Below are positions 1 to 8,636 of a stretch of DNA of 64,000 bases, one piece after another. Where the stretch lies: positions 41,802 through 105,801 of the forward strand of contig NVXG01000003.1 in NCBI GenBank assembly GCA_002733805.1. Reading direction: 5' to 3'. Positions within the stretch are counted from its first letter, which is position 1. Each line of letters begins with the position of its first letter. Under the pieces are notes generated by a model. It saw nothing but the letters and a program-made list of their open reading frames with translations. It made no database searches and had not been told where the DNA came from. The position numbers and the translations under genes are program-made. This DNA comes from Robiginitomaculum sp. (GTDB lineage: Bacteria; Pseudomonadota; Alphaproteobacteria; Caulobacterales; Maricaulaceae).

Positions 1-2
1 GT

Positions 3-779
3 GGACTGTTGTTTGCGATGTTTTACCTAAACGGAGGCGCTGTAGCTAACCGTGACAAGGGCATCCATTTAAGCTTGGCGGCGCAGCAACATTTGGCCGA
101 CTTGTTTGAAATTACCTGGCAGCGAGCGCCAACCAAAGATGAACTATCCAACCTGATTGCCGAGCAGATCAAGGAAGAAATTTATTACCGCGAGGCGTTG
201 GCTTTAGGGCTGGATGAAAACGACACCATTGTCCGTCGTCGTTTGCGGCAAAAACTTGAATTTATGCATGAAGACTTATCAGGCAATGCGGAGCCAAACG
301 AAGTCCAGTTACGACATTTTTTCAACACACACCTTGATCGCTATAAAACGGATCGGGTCATTTCATTTGAACAGGTACTGATCTCAACCCAAACCGTGCA
401 CGGGACTTCTGACGTGGCGACCCAGGCGTTGCGGGCGCTTGCATCCGGTGTCAGTGCTGGCAAAATAAGCCGCTCATCTTTATTACCCGTATCCATGAGG
501 CTCGAGACAGGCCGGGCGATCTCCAATGTATTTGGCTCGGATTTTCTGGTTGGAATAACCGAAATCGGGCCTGGTGAATGGCGCGGCCCTATCTATTCTA
601 GCTTTGGCAGCCATCTGGTGAAGATCACGCTGGATCAACCATCAAGACCACTCAGTTTTGCCAACGCCAGAACCAATGTCACGACAGATTTTATACGAGA
701 TCGACGTGAAGCGGCAGCGATCCGGTACTATCAAGACCTTCGCAGCCAATACCGGATTACGGTAGAAAAACAACCATGA
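3..779 (+). CDS. PpiC/SurA-like peptidyl-prolyl isomerase (5' partial)
   Basis: The reading frame is open to the left edge of the window, so the true start and probably part of an N-terminal membrane anchor are missing; the first visible residues (LLFAMFYLNG) look like the end of a transmembrane helix. The helical N-terminal half (EEIYYREALALGLD, then RRRLRQKLEF) is typical of SurA/PpiC-type chaperone domains, followed by a short parvulin-like region. It probably acts on periplasmic or membrane-bound proteins. It overlaps the next gene by four bases (ATGA), so the two are likely co-translated. A paralogous pair in the same order lies at 22647-24757. The family call is secure; catalytic isomerase activity is not shown. 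Confidence 0.8.
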   Translation, partial: GLLFAMFYLNGGAVANRDKGIHLSLAAQQHLADLFEITWQRAPTKDELSNLIAEQIKEEIYYREALALGLDENDTIVRRRLRQKLEFMHEDLSGNAEPNEVQLRHFFNTHLDRYKTDRVISFEQVLISTQTVHGTSDVATQALRALASGVSAGKISRSSLLPVSMRLETGRAISNVFGSDFLVGITEIGPGEWRGPIYSSFGSHLVKITLDQPSRPLSFANARTNVTTDFIRDRREAAAIRYYQDLRSQYRITVEKQP

Positions 780-1774
780 TGGTAGTTCGGTCTCTTTTTT
801 TCCTGACGATCTTGGCTGGCTGCCTATTTGGTTTTTCGGCGCAGGCACATGAGCTGCGCCCAGCTTATCTGTCGGTATCCGAGGCGGCAGAAAACCAATA
901 CGATGTTTTGTGGAAAACCCCGGCATTGGGGGAAAAGCAGCTCGCGCTAAAAGCTCAATTCCCGACTGATTGCCTGATCTCCAACGGAGTGCGACGGGTT
1001 GAAAAAAACCAATTTGCCATTGAAACATGGCGGCTGGATTGCCCGACCTCACTGCGTGGGCGCTCTTTGTCTATTGGCGGGTTGGAAAAAACTCTGACCG
1101 ATGTGCTGGTGCGAGTTCAATGGTTGGACGGAGCCATTTTTATGACCCGCCTGATGCCAGAGAAGACTCGATTGGATTTCACCAAAGAGGAAACACGAGG
1201 CGGTATCGCACAAACTTATTTTGGTTTGGGGGTGCAGCACATTTTAGGTGGGATCGACCACTTAATGTTCGTGTTGGCTGTGTTGCTGTTGATAACCGGT
1301 GGCCACAAACTGTTTTGGGCAATAACCGCGTTTACTTTGGGCCATAGTATTACCCTGACCTTGGCCACGTTGGACATTGTACAGCTTGATCCGTCTCTAG
1401 TTGAGATCCTGATTGCCCTGAGCATCGTGCTGATGGCCTATGAAGCAACCAGACGATGGCAGGGACATTCGGGACTGACCTTGCAATTTCCCTGGGTCGT
1501 TACCTTCAGCTTTGGGTTGTTACACGGGTTTGGGTTTGCCGGGGCTTTGCGAAATATCGGTTTGCCGCAAACTGATTTTCCCATCGCACTTTTGTTTTTT
1601 AATGTTGGGGTCGAGGCGGGTCAGCTCCTGTTTATTGCCGCCATTTTTATACTGGTCGCGCTGCCGTTCATAAAACTATACAGGCAATCCCCCAACCCCA
1701 TGATGTTGGCTGGGTACGGGATTGGCATCATGGCCGTATTCTGGACATTGCAGCGTGCGGCATTGGTGTTTTAA
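776..1774 (+). CDS. HupE/UreJ family membrane protein
   Basis: 332 aa. A cleavable signal peptide ending near FSAQA-HELRP is followed by an extracytoplasmic beta-rich domain of about 125 residues and then six or seven transmembrane helices. The membrane half carries the HupE/UreJ hallmarks: GVQHILGGIDHLMF, FTLGHSITLTLA and LLHGFGFAGAL, with conserved His and Asp in the first helix that suit metal handling. HupE/UreJ relatives are nickel or cobalt permeases or hydrogenase/urease accessories, but no such enzyme is in this window, so the substrate is unknown. The start ATG overlaps the stop of the PpiC gene. Confidence 0.8.
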   Translation: MMVVRSLFFLTILAGCLFGFSAQAHELRPAYLSVSEAAENQYDVLWKTPALGEKQLALKAQFPTDCLISNGVRRVEKNQFAIETWRLDCPTSLRGRSLSIGGLEKTLTDVLVRVQWLDGAIFMTRLMPEKTRLDFTKEETRGGIAQTYFGLGVQHILGGIDHLMFVLAVLLLITGGHKLFWAITAFTLGHSITLTLATLDIVQLDPSLVEILIALSIVLMAYEATRRWQGHSGLTLQFPWVVTFSFGLLHGFGFAGALRNIGLPQTDFPIALLFFNVGVEAGQLLFIAAIFILVALPFIKLYRQSPNPMMLAGYGIGIMAVFWTLQRAALVF

Positions 1775-1841
1775 CCAACCCGATTCTGGTTGTCCTGATG
1801 ATGCAAGAACGGGGGCACAGGACACCGCGTCAAAGTACAAA

Positions 1842-2936
1842 TTATGACAGGGTTTGTAACGCCTCTGGATTGTAGTCGTCCAATTCGTCCAAGCGACCGT
1901 CCTTGACCTTTGTGGCCCAATTCGGATCTTGCAATAGAGCGCGGCCGATGGCGACTAGGTCAAATTCACCTTTGTCGAGGCGCTCGATGATATCATCAAG
2001 CGAAGCTGCTTCTGAACCTTCGCCCATAAACGCTCCGATGAAATCACTGGATAAGCCAACCGAGCCAACGGTGATGGTGGGTAGTCCGGTAAGCTTTTTA
2101 GCCCAACCGGCAAGGTTCAAATCCGATCCATCAAATTCAGGTTCCCAATATCGCCGTTGTGAGCAGTGCAGAATATCAACGCCTGCATCGACAAAGACCT
2201 TCAAAAAGGCTTCCAATTTTTCAGGTGTTTCAGCCAATTTGGCCGAGTATTCCTGTTGTTTCCATTGAGAAAATCGCAAAATAATCGGGATATCATTACC
2301 AATTGCCTTGCGACATTCTTGGATAATTTCAGCGCCAAACCGGGCGCGATCGGTTAAATCGCCGCCATATTTATCTTCTCGGGCATTCATCACATCCCAG
2401 AAAAATTCATCAATTAGATACCCGTGAGCCCCATGGATTTCGATCGCATCAAAACCGAGCTTTGCGGCGTAGCCAGCAGAGCGCGCGAAGGAGGCAACCA
2501 TGTCGTCAACTTCCGTCTCGCTCAACACCGGTGCAACTAGTTTGCCCGTATGCGTCAGGCCAGATGGGCTGTCTGTCGGGGCTTCGGGTGAAATTCCGGT
2601 TCCCGGTTTCCGGGTCATCCCGGTGTGCCATAATTGTGGCGCGATTTTGCCGCCCGCTGCGTGTACTTTTTCACAAATATTTGCCCAGCCAGCCAGCGGT
2701 TCTTTGCCGTGAAACAACGGCACGTTGGTATCGCTCGAGGCACCCGGACGATCAACGGTGGTTCCTTCGGTGACGATCAAGCCTACATCCGCCGCAGCCC
2801 GACGTTGATAATAGTCAGCAACATTGTCACTGGGTACGCCGTTGGGCGAAAAACTGCGGGTCATCGGCGCCATAACGATACGATTGGGTAGCGTCATACC
2901 GCGACATGAAAAGGGCTGGAATAGAGAGTTTGTCAT
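1842..2936 (-). CDS. Old Yellow Enzyme family NADH:flavin oxidoreductase (alkene reductase)
   Basis: About 364 aa, a single FMN-binding TIM barrel. N-terminal LFQPFSCRGMTLPNRIVMAPMTRS is the classic OYE opening; PQLWHTGM, the segment FDAIEIHGAHGYLIDEFF, and C-terminal VGSVG and AIGRALLQDPNW (phosphate-binding) follow in order. The family reduces activated C=C bonds or nitro compounds with NAD(P)H in the cytoplasm. I chose the ATG at 2936 because AAGGAT stands just upstream of it; a longer form starting at 2951 is possible. The gene is convergent with the HupE gene and divergent from the amidohydrolase. Confidence 0.9.
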   Translation of the reverse strand: MTNSLFQPFSCRGMTLPNRIVMAPMTRSFSPNGVPSDNVADYYQRRAAADVGLIVTEGTTVDRPGASSDTNVPLFHGKEPLAGWANICEKVHAAGGKIAPQLWHTGMTRKPGTGISPEAPTDSPSGLTHTGKLVAPVLSETEVDDMVASFARSAGYAAKLGFDAIEIHGAHGYLIDEFFWDVMNAREDKYGGDLTDRARFGAEIIQECRKAIGNDIPIILRFSQWKQQEYSAKLAETPEKLEAFLKVFVDAGVDILHCSQRRYWEPEFDGSDLNLAGWAKKLTGLPTITVGSVGLSSDFIGAFMGEGSEAASLDDIIERLDKGEFDLVAIGRALLQDPNWATKVKDGRLDELDDYNPEALQTLS

Positions 2937-2961
2937 AAGGATCCTTACCAAAAAATACGGC

Positions 2962-2977
2962 TTGGATGATTATCCAA
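2962..2977. promoter_or_regulatory. small palindrome in the OYE/amidohydrolase intergenic region
   Basis: TTGGAT-GATT-ATCCAA is a perfect 6-bp inverted repeat about 25 bp upstream of the OYE start codon, in a 263-bp divergent intergenic region. It could be an operator. It is short enough to be chance. Confidence 0.3.
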
Positions 2978-3199
2978 CCGCGTCAGCAAGGAACTGAAAT
3001 TGGTACACCAGCCAAAAAAGTCAATGTCCAATCGAAAATTCCGAGTATTTGCTAGCATGCGGTGATTGATCTGGTTATTTCAACAGGACATAAATCCCTG
3101 TCCGGGCAGGTCAATTTTGATGTTGGACAGGCCAAGCGCTTGCAATCTGTACGTTGGCGCAACATAAATGGCGTGAAATAATCAATGAAAGAGACCGAT

Positions 3200-4486
3200 A
3201 TGATGAATCGTTTTTTGGTACTGATTGCCTGTTTGTGGGGAACATCGGCTTTTGCACAAAGCACAATAATCAAGGCTGGGCACTTGGTTGATGTTGAAAA
3301 TGGTCAGGTTTTGCAAGATCGTTTCATTTTGGTTGAAGACGGTTTGATTCGACAAATCGGTTCTGGACCTGAGATTGAATCCGCTCAGAAAACTGAACCG
3401 GTTTCCTATATTGATTTGTCAAAATTCACCGTATTGCCGGGCTTGTCCGACTCTCATGTACATCTGAGCGCCGATGCCAATGCCCACGGCTACAGAAGGC
3501 TGACTATTTCAACGCCGCGCGCTGCGATCAATGGAGTTGCTAATGCCCGAAAGACGATCATGGCTGGCTTTACCACGGTTAGAAACTTGGGCGCCGGGGG
3601 TTTTGTCGATGTCGATCTGATGAATGCGATCAATGAGGGCATAGTGCCGGGGCCGCGTATGATCCCGGCGGGTCGTTCCATCGGAATTACCGGTGGCCAT
3701 TGCGACACAAATTTATTGCCTTTTGAATATCATAAGAAGGCGGGCGGTGTGGCTGATGGCCCATGGGCAGTGCGCGCCAAGGTCCGCGAAAACATCAAGT
3801 ATGGTGCGAAAGTCATCAAATTTTGCGGCACTGGTGGTGTTTTGTCGAAGGGCACCAAAATCGGGGCACAACAATTCAGCTTTGAAGAAATGAAGGCTTT
3901 GGTGGATGAGGCACACTTGTTGGGCCTGAAGGTGGCGGTGCATGCCCACGGCGAAGATGGGATCAATACCGCTCTGCGGGCAGGGGTGGATTCGGTCGAA
4001 CATGCCAGCCTGATTTCAGACCAAGGCTTGCGAACTGCCAAACGGAACGGGACTTTCCTTAGCATGGATATTTATGTTTCGGATTACATTTTGGGCGAAG
4101 GGGAGGCTGCGGGCATTTTGGAAGAATCATTGGCTAAGGAACGCATTGTTGGCAAAAGGCAGCGTGAGCGGTTTCAGGCTGCGGTACAGGCCGGGGTGAA
4201 ATTGGCGTTTGGAACTGATGCCGGTGTGTATCCCCACGGCGATAATGCGCGGCAATTTGCCTATATGGTCAAATGGGGCATGACCCCGATGCAGGCTATT
4301 CAGGCCTCAACCACCTCCAATGCGGAGCTGTTTGGGTTGAGCGACACCATTGGTTCGCTGACGGTTGGTAAAATCGCAGATATTATCGCGGTTCAAGAAG
4401 ACCCAACTCAAAATATCCGAACACTTGAGCATGTGGTCTTTGTTATGAAAGACGGACGTGTCGTATTGCCAATTGCTGACGATTAA
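3200..4486 (+). CDS. Secreted amidohydrolase, Xaa-Pro dipeptidase/imidazolonepropionase-like
   Basis: About 428 aa with a signal peptide (FLVLIACLWGTSAFAQ). Metal-dependent amidohydrolase fold: DSHVHL (about residue 84), a VIKFCGTGG segment with the probable carboxylated lysine (about 205), VHAHGEDG (about 246), SVEHASL (about 264) and FGTDAG (about 336) supply the binuclear metal site. Members hydrolyse Xaa-Pro or other acyl dipeptides in the periplasm. Start chosen at 3200 because the GAAAGAGA stretch sits at Shine-Dalgarno distance; an in-frame ATG at 3185 has no such site. The amidase gene follows 18 bp downstream, suggesting an operon for peptide or amide degradation. Confidence 0.85.
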   Translation: MMNRFLVLIACLWGTSAFAQSTIIKAGHLVDVENGQVLQDRFILVEDGLIRQIGSGPEIESAQKTEPVSYIDLSKFTVLPGLSDSHVHLSADANAHGYRRLTISTPRAAINGVANARKTIMAGFTTVRNLGAGGFVDVDLMNAINEGIVPGPRMIPAGRSIGITGGHCDTNLLPFEYHKKAGGVADGPWAVRAKVRENIKYGAKVIKFCGTGGVLSKGTKIGAQQFSFEEMKALVDEAHLLGLKVAVHAHGEDGINTALRAGVDSVEHASLISDQGLRTAKRNGTFLSMDIYVSDYILGEGEAAGILEESLAKERIVGKRQRERFQAAVQAGVKLAFGTDAGVYPHGDNARQFAYMVKWGMTPMQAIQASTTSNAELFGLSDTIGSLTVGKIADIIAVQEDPTQNIRTLEHVVFVMKDGRVVLPIADD

Positions 4487-4504
4487 CCGGAAGGGGTTTT
4501 TCAA

Positions 4505-6169
4505 ATGAGTGTTTTGATGAGACATAAATTTTCGTCTGGAGTGCTTGCTCTGGCGTTGAGTGCTTTGGTGCTGTCCGGTTGTACACCGCCGCAAACCAGC
4601 AAGCAGAGCGAAGCGGCATCCGTTTCGCAATCGAAGATTGAAAACCCTGCCCCATTTGGCTGGTCTTTGCCTGAAATTTCTGCCGCCGTGCAATCTGGTG
4701 AGCTTTCATCAAGCGAGCTGGTCGCGGCGTATCTGGCCCGCATTGAGGCAGTTGATCGGGCTGGGCCACAGCTACAGAGCATTTTGACGCTGAATCTGGA
4801 TGCTATGAACCAAGCCAAAGCTCTGGATGCTGAATTAGTGGCTGGAAATTCGCGCGGTCCGTTGCATGGCATACCCATTTTGGTCAAAGACAATATTGAA
4901 ACCCGCGACCCAATGCCGACAACTGCTGGCTCAACGGCATTGCAAAATAATCTAAACCATCGTGATGCGCCGTTGATTGCCAATTTACGCGAAGCCGGTG
5001 CCGTTATTCTGGGCAAAACCAATTTGTCACAATGGGCTAATTTTCGCTCGAATGCGTCGATCAGCGGATGGAGCGCTTTGGGTGGTCAAACCAGAAATCC
5101 GCATATTCTGGATCGATCGCCCTGCGGGTCCAGTGCGGGTAGTGGCGTTGCAGTCGCCGCATTTCTAACTAGTGGTGCGATTGGCACAGAGACCAATGGC
5201 TCGATCAGTTGCCCTTCAGCGCGCAACGGCATTGTTGGATTTAAGCCAACAGTAGGCTTGGTTTCGCAACGTTTGATCATTCCCATATCATCTACCCAAG
5301 ACACAGCTGGCCCGATGACCTTAAGCGTAGAGGGGGCTGCCTTGATGTTGGACGGAATGACCGGGCGAAGTGGAGAACAGTCTTTTACTCGCTTGCTGAA
5401 AAAATCCGCATTGGATGGCAAAAGGATTGGCGTACTACGCTTTGCTCAAGGCAAGATTCCAGCCATTCAGGATCGGTTTGAAAAAGCTCTTTTAGTGTTG
5501 GAGGAAGCCGGTGCGGTATTGATCGATATCGATACCTATGAACCACCAAAATCATTTTGGGATGATTCATTTGCGGTTTTGCAGTGGGAGTTCAAAGAGA
5601 CGTTAAATGCTTATCTTGCTGGGACAAGCGAGCAGGTAAAGACCAGATCACTGGCTGAATTGATTGCCTTTAATCAGGTAGAACGTGAAATTGAACAATC
5701 CCTGTTTGATCAGGATGTCTTTGAAATGTCCGAAGCCCGTACCGGGTTGGATGACCCAGAATACCTGAAGGCACTAAATCTTGTCCTTACCGCAACCCGT
5801 CAGGATGGTATTGATAGGATTTTGGGTGAGAACCAGCTTGACCTGCTGGTTGCGCCAACGGGTGCCCCGGCATTTTTAATTGATCCGGTTTTTGGGGATG
5901 GTTTCCCAGGTGGAAATACCGGTGGGGGATGGATGGCGGCCATTGCCGGATACCCGCATTTGACAGTACCAATGGGAAGCATTTCCGCTTTGCCGGTCGG
6001 TATCTCGTTTATGGGAGCCGCAGGTCAGGATGCCGAAGTGCTGGCCGCCGGGTATGCCTATGAAATTCGTAGCGCCAAGCGGGTAATTCCGCAGTTTTTA
6101 CCAAGTGCTGACGCTGTACCATCTGTTCAAAAAGCGTTTATGCGTCGACCAAGGCCAGCCAGTGAGTAG
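4505..6169 (+). CDS. Lipoprotein amidase (amidase signature family)
   Basis: 554 aa. An N-terminal lipoprotein signal ending in LSGC directs it to the envelope. The Lys-Ser-Ser amidase signature is visible: ILVKDNIE (Lys near residue 127), PCGSSAGSG (cis-Ser near 209) and TNGSISCPSARNG (nucleophile Ser near 233), then GFKPTVGLVS. The usual GTDTGGSIR is GTETNGSIS here. It would release ammonia or an amine from amides or N-acyl amino acids; the substrate is unknown. GGAAGGGG precedes the ATG. It lies 18 bp after the secreted amidohydrolase, so the pair probably works on the same imported or periplasmic peptides. Confidence 0.9.
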   Translation: MSVLMRHKFSSGVLALALSALVLSGCTPPQTSKQSEAASVSQSKIENPAPFGWSLPEISAAVQSGELSSSELVAAYLARIEAVDRAGPQLQSILTLNLDAMNQAKALDAELVAGNSRGPLHGIPILVKDNIETRDPMPTTAGSTALQNNLNHRDAPLIANLREAGAVILGKTNLSQWANFRSNASISGWSALGGQTRNPHILDRSPCGSSAGSGVAVAAFLTSGAIGTETNGSISCPSARNGIVGFKPTVGLVSQRLIIPISSTQDTAGPMTLSVEGAALMLDGMTGRSGEQSFTRLLKKSALDGKRIGVLRFAQGKIPAIQDRFEKALLVLEEAGAVLIDIDTYEPPKSFWDDSFAVLQWEFKETLNAYLAGTSEQVKTRSLAELIAFNQVEREIEQSLFDQDVFEMSEARTGLDDPEYLKALNLVLTATRQDGIDRILGENQLDLLVAPTGAPAFLIDPVFGDGFPGGNTGGGWMAAIAGYPHLTVPMGSISALPVGISFMGAAGQDAEVLAAGYAYEIRSAKRVIPQFLPSADAVPSVQKAFMRRPRPASE

Positions 6170-6171
6170 GG

Positions 6172-7755
6172 CTAATCTTCAGCCAGATTGCGGAGATCGG
6201 AGAGCAGGCCGTTTAATTGCTCGCCATAACGCTTCCATCGACCGATAGAGCCGGAATAGAGCGGTTGGCGCACTTGCACCGAACTTGCGGTGGAGACAGG
6301 TGCGCTGTTCTCGTGAAATCGCATACAGGCGTCATTCCATGGCAAATCACAAAATTCCAACAATCGCCGGGTCTGGTTCTCTTGATCATGGACGATATTC
6401 TCATACCGGACTTCCATGAACCGATTGGCTGGCAATACGTCCCGCCATTGTGTCATCAAATGATCAAACCCCTGATAGAACTGTGCCGTATCTGCAAGGT
6501 CATAGGTATAGTTGTAATAGGAGTGTTGCACCGTAAACAATTGTCGGTAATTGCTTAAACAACTATCCATTGCCCCGCGCCGCAAGACGATCATTTTGGC
6601 ATTGGGCATCGCGCGGTGGATCAAGGCCGCATAAAAGAAGTTCAGCGGCATTTTGTCGGTCATTCTGTCAGCGCCGCGAGCCAGTTCAATCGTATTTTTG
6701 ATGTACATCTGGCCAATGGTATCCATGGGGATGTCGCTAGCCGCGATCAATGTTTCGGGGTCCATCACCATATTGGAACGGGTCTGGGTTGCCTCTTTGA
6801 TCAGGCCAGCAAATACGTTTAATTCACCAGCTGAAACGACGTCAGGATGCGATGATAAAATACGATCGACCAAAGTTGTTCCAGTGCGGGGCAATCCAAA
6901 AATAAAAATCGGGCTGGCGGACGTGGCCTCGGTACCCGCTGAACTTTGTAAGGACTGGCTGGTTTGTTTTGCGGCTTCAAACAGGCCAGAATAATTGAAC
7001 GAATTGGACGGCAGCGAGTTTCGTTTTTTCTCTTTTGCCTTTTGGAGCCATTGCAGGCTTTCTTCATATCGCCCCAAGTCTTCCAGTGTTTTTGCAATGG
7101 CATGGCCCAGATGCAAAGCCGCATCTGCATTGGAGCTATGTTGCTCAAACAATAGAACCAACTGATCCAGATGGTTCGTTTTGGGTGTTTGTCTTGCAAG
7201 CGCGACCAGTGAAGACCAGGCGCGATAATGGGCCGGATCCCGGCTTAAGGTGCTCTGGTAGGCAAGTTCGGCTTTCGAAAACTCACCCAAAAACTGATGT
7301 GATGCCGCCATGTTATAGTGAAAATTTGCCGGTCGCATATCCATGGACACGGCTTTTTCGAAAAACGGAATAGCCTTTTCATGAAATCCGGTGCGGCTGT
7401 ATACGACGCCAATCGTATCAGCCACATAGGCATCTTCGATTGGCAAGTTGGCGGCCTGATCAATGACGTCTTTTGCGTGGTTCTGGCGACCCAAAATCGT
7501 TAGAACCTGTGCGAAATAGGCGTAATAGCGCGCAGCCTTTCCATCCAATGCAATGGCTCTGGAGTATAACTCGCAGGCCTTTGTGTGGTTGTCATGTTGT
7601 GCAGTAAGGCGGCCTAATAGATAGAATGCTTCGGCATTATCAGGATCGCTTTTAAGAACCTCTATGCAGGCGCCATGGGCAGCCCGAAACGCACCTTGTG
7701 ATAATTGGTGCTCTGCTTCTTTGAGGATCAGAGCTAGTCTTGTTTCATTCTTCAT
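6172..7755 (-). CDS. Tetratricopeptide-repeat sulfotransferase family protein
   Basis: 527 aa. Residues 1-250 are consecutive TPR helices (for example DNAEAFYLLGRLTAQHDNHTKACELYSRAIALD). The C-terminal half is a PAPS-dependent sulfotransferase-like domain: IFGLPRTGTTLVDRIL is the 5'-phosphosulfate loop, HPDVVSAGEL follows, and RAMPNAKMIVLRRGAMDSCLSNYRQ is the 3'-phosphate region. The C-terminal SIGRWKRYGEQL also fits. No acceptor is known. It is convergent with the amidase, only 2 bp between stops, and lies downstream of the Lrp gene on the same strand. Confidence 0.85.
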   Translation of the reverse strand: MKNETRLALILKEAEHQLSQGAFRAAHGACIEVLKSDPDNAEAFYLLGRLTAQHDNHTKACELYSRAIALDGKAARYYAYFAQVLTILGRQNHAKDVIDQAANLPIEDAYVADTIGVVYSRTGFHEKAIPFFEKAVSMDMRPANFHYNMAASHQFLGEFSKAELAYQSTLSRDPAHYRAWSSLVALARQTPKTNHLDQLVLLFEQHSSNADAALHLGHAIAKTLEDLGRYEESLQWLQKAKEKKRNSLPSNSFNYSGLFEAAKQTSQSLQSSAGTEATSASPIFIFGLPRTGTTLVDRILSSHPDVVSAGELNVFAGLIKEATQTRSNMVMDPETLIAASDIPMDTIGQMYIKNTIELARGADRMTDKMPLNFFYAALIHRAMPNAKMIVLRRGAMDSCLSNYRQLFTVQHSYYNYTYDLADTAQFYQGFDHLMTQWRDVLPANRFMEVRYENIVHDQENQTRRLLEFCDLPWNDACMRFHENSAPVSTASSVQVRQPLYSGSIGRWKRYGEQLNGLLSDLRNLAED

Positions 7756-7812
7756 CGGGCGTTTTCATTCTACCGGTGCTGACTTGCCGGCTTGTTTCAA
7801 TGTCAAGTAAAA

Positions 7813-8295
7813 TCAGGGCGTGATAAATCGGCCTCGTGTCTTGATATCTTCAATTACAGTAAAGCTGTTGGTTTGGGAAATGCCCGGGATTTCGGATATT
7901 TTTTCAAGGAGAACTTGGCGAAACTCATCCATGTTACTGACGCAAACTTTCAGCAGGCAATCAAACATTCCAGCTACCATGTGGCATTCAATAACCTCTG
8001 GAATGTCGAGAATGTGTTCGCTAAAGGTTTGAAAGGTCTTGTTGGTCGAGTCGGTGAACGTGACCTGGATGAAGGTGGTAAATCCTCGGTCAACCAGGCC
8101 CGGATTCAGGCGGGCTGTGTAGCCCTCAATATACCCTTGGCGCTCCAGTCGTTTGATGCGTTCGGCGCAGGGCGTTTGGCTGAGGCCAACTGTTTTAGCG
8201 ATCTCAACGAAGCTAGCCCGGCCATTTTCCTCGAGAATGGCCATGATTTTCCGGTCAATTGAATCTGATTTATCTGTGTGTTGTTTTGGCAACAT
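7813..8295 (-). CDS. Lrp/AsnC family transcriptional regulator
   Basis: 160 aa. N-terminal winged helix-turn-helix (IDRKIMAILEENGRASFVEIAK then GLSQTPCAERIKRLE) and a C-terminal RAM/AsnC ligand domain (VIECHMVAGMFDCLLKVCV). It is divergent from the TonB receptor at 8637 and is the likely regulator of the adjacent amino-acid or peptide uptake and degradation genes; that link rests on position only. Confidence 0.92.
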   Translation of the reverse strand: MLPKQHTDKSDSIDRKIMAILEENGRASFVEIAKTVGLSQTPCAERIKRLERQGYIEGYTARLNPGLVDRGFTTFIQVTFTDSTNKTFQTFSEHILDIPEVIECHMVAGMFDCLLKVCVSNMDEFRQVLLEKISEIPGISQTNSFTVIEDIKTRGRFITP

Positions 8296-8636
8296 AGCGA
8301 ATTTCTCTGTTTGGGTGGGGGAAACGTAATATTTTCTAGATTAAACACCAATATAACCCGTAAATATAGTTAAAAAGGCTAAGTTGGGCATCAAAACCAG
8401 TGTTTTTCATTGAAAACGAACCAAAGATACAGGATTTTCCACTTTTCAAATACCTATTTGCAGGTATGGTTTTAGGGTGCGGTAGCAGATGAAGCTCTTC
8501 AGATGTTGGAAGCCGTTGAAAAAAATATAGACTTGCAAATAGAAGCAGGGATAGAAAAAGAGACTAATCATATAGCAGACAAAGGCTGCGGCCTTTGCAG
8601 GCTGGGCCGGTATAAATTTCACCAAGGGGATTGAAC
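8296..8636. promoter_or_regulatory. AT-rich divergent intergenic region, Lrp / TonB receptor, with leader hairpin
   Basis: 341 bp without a gene. It is AT-rich and suits an Lrp-type binding region. A perfect hairpin, CAAAGGC-TGCG-GCCTTTG (8580-8597), lies about 40 nt before the receptor start. The receptor Shine-Dalgarno AAGGGGA is at 8624-8630. I could not fix -35/-10 boxes. Confidence 0.4.
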
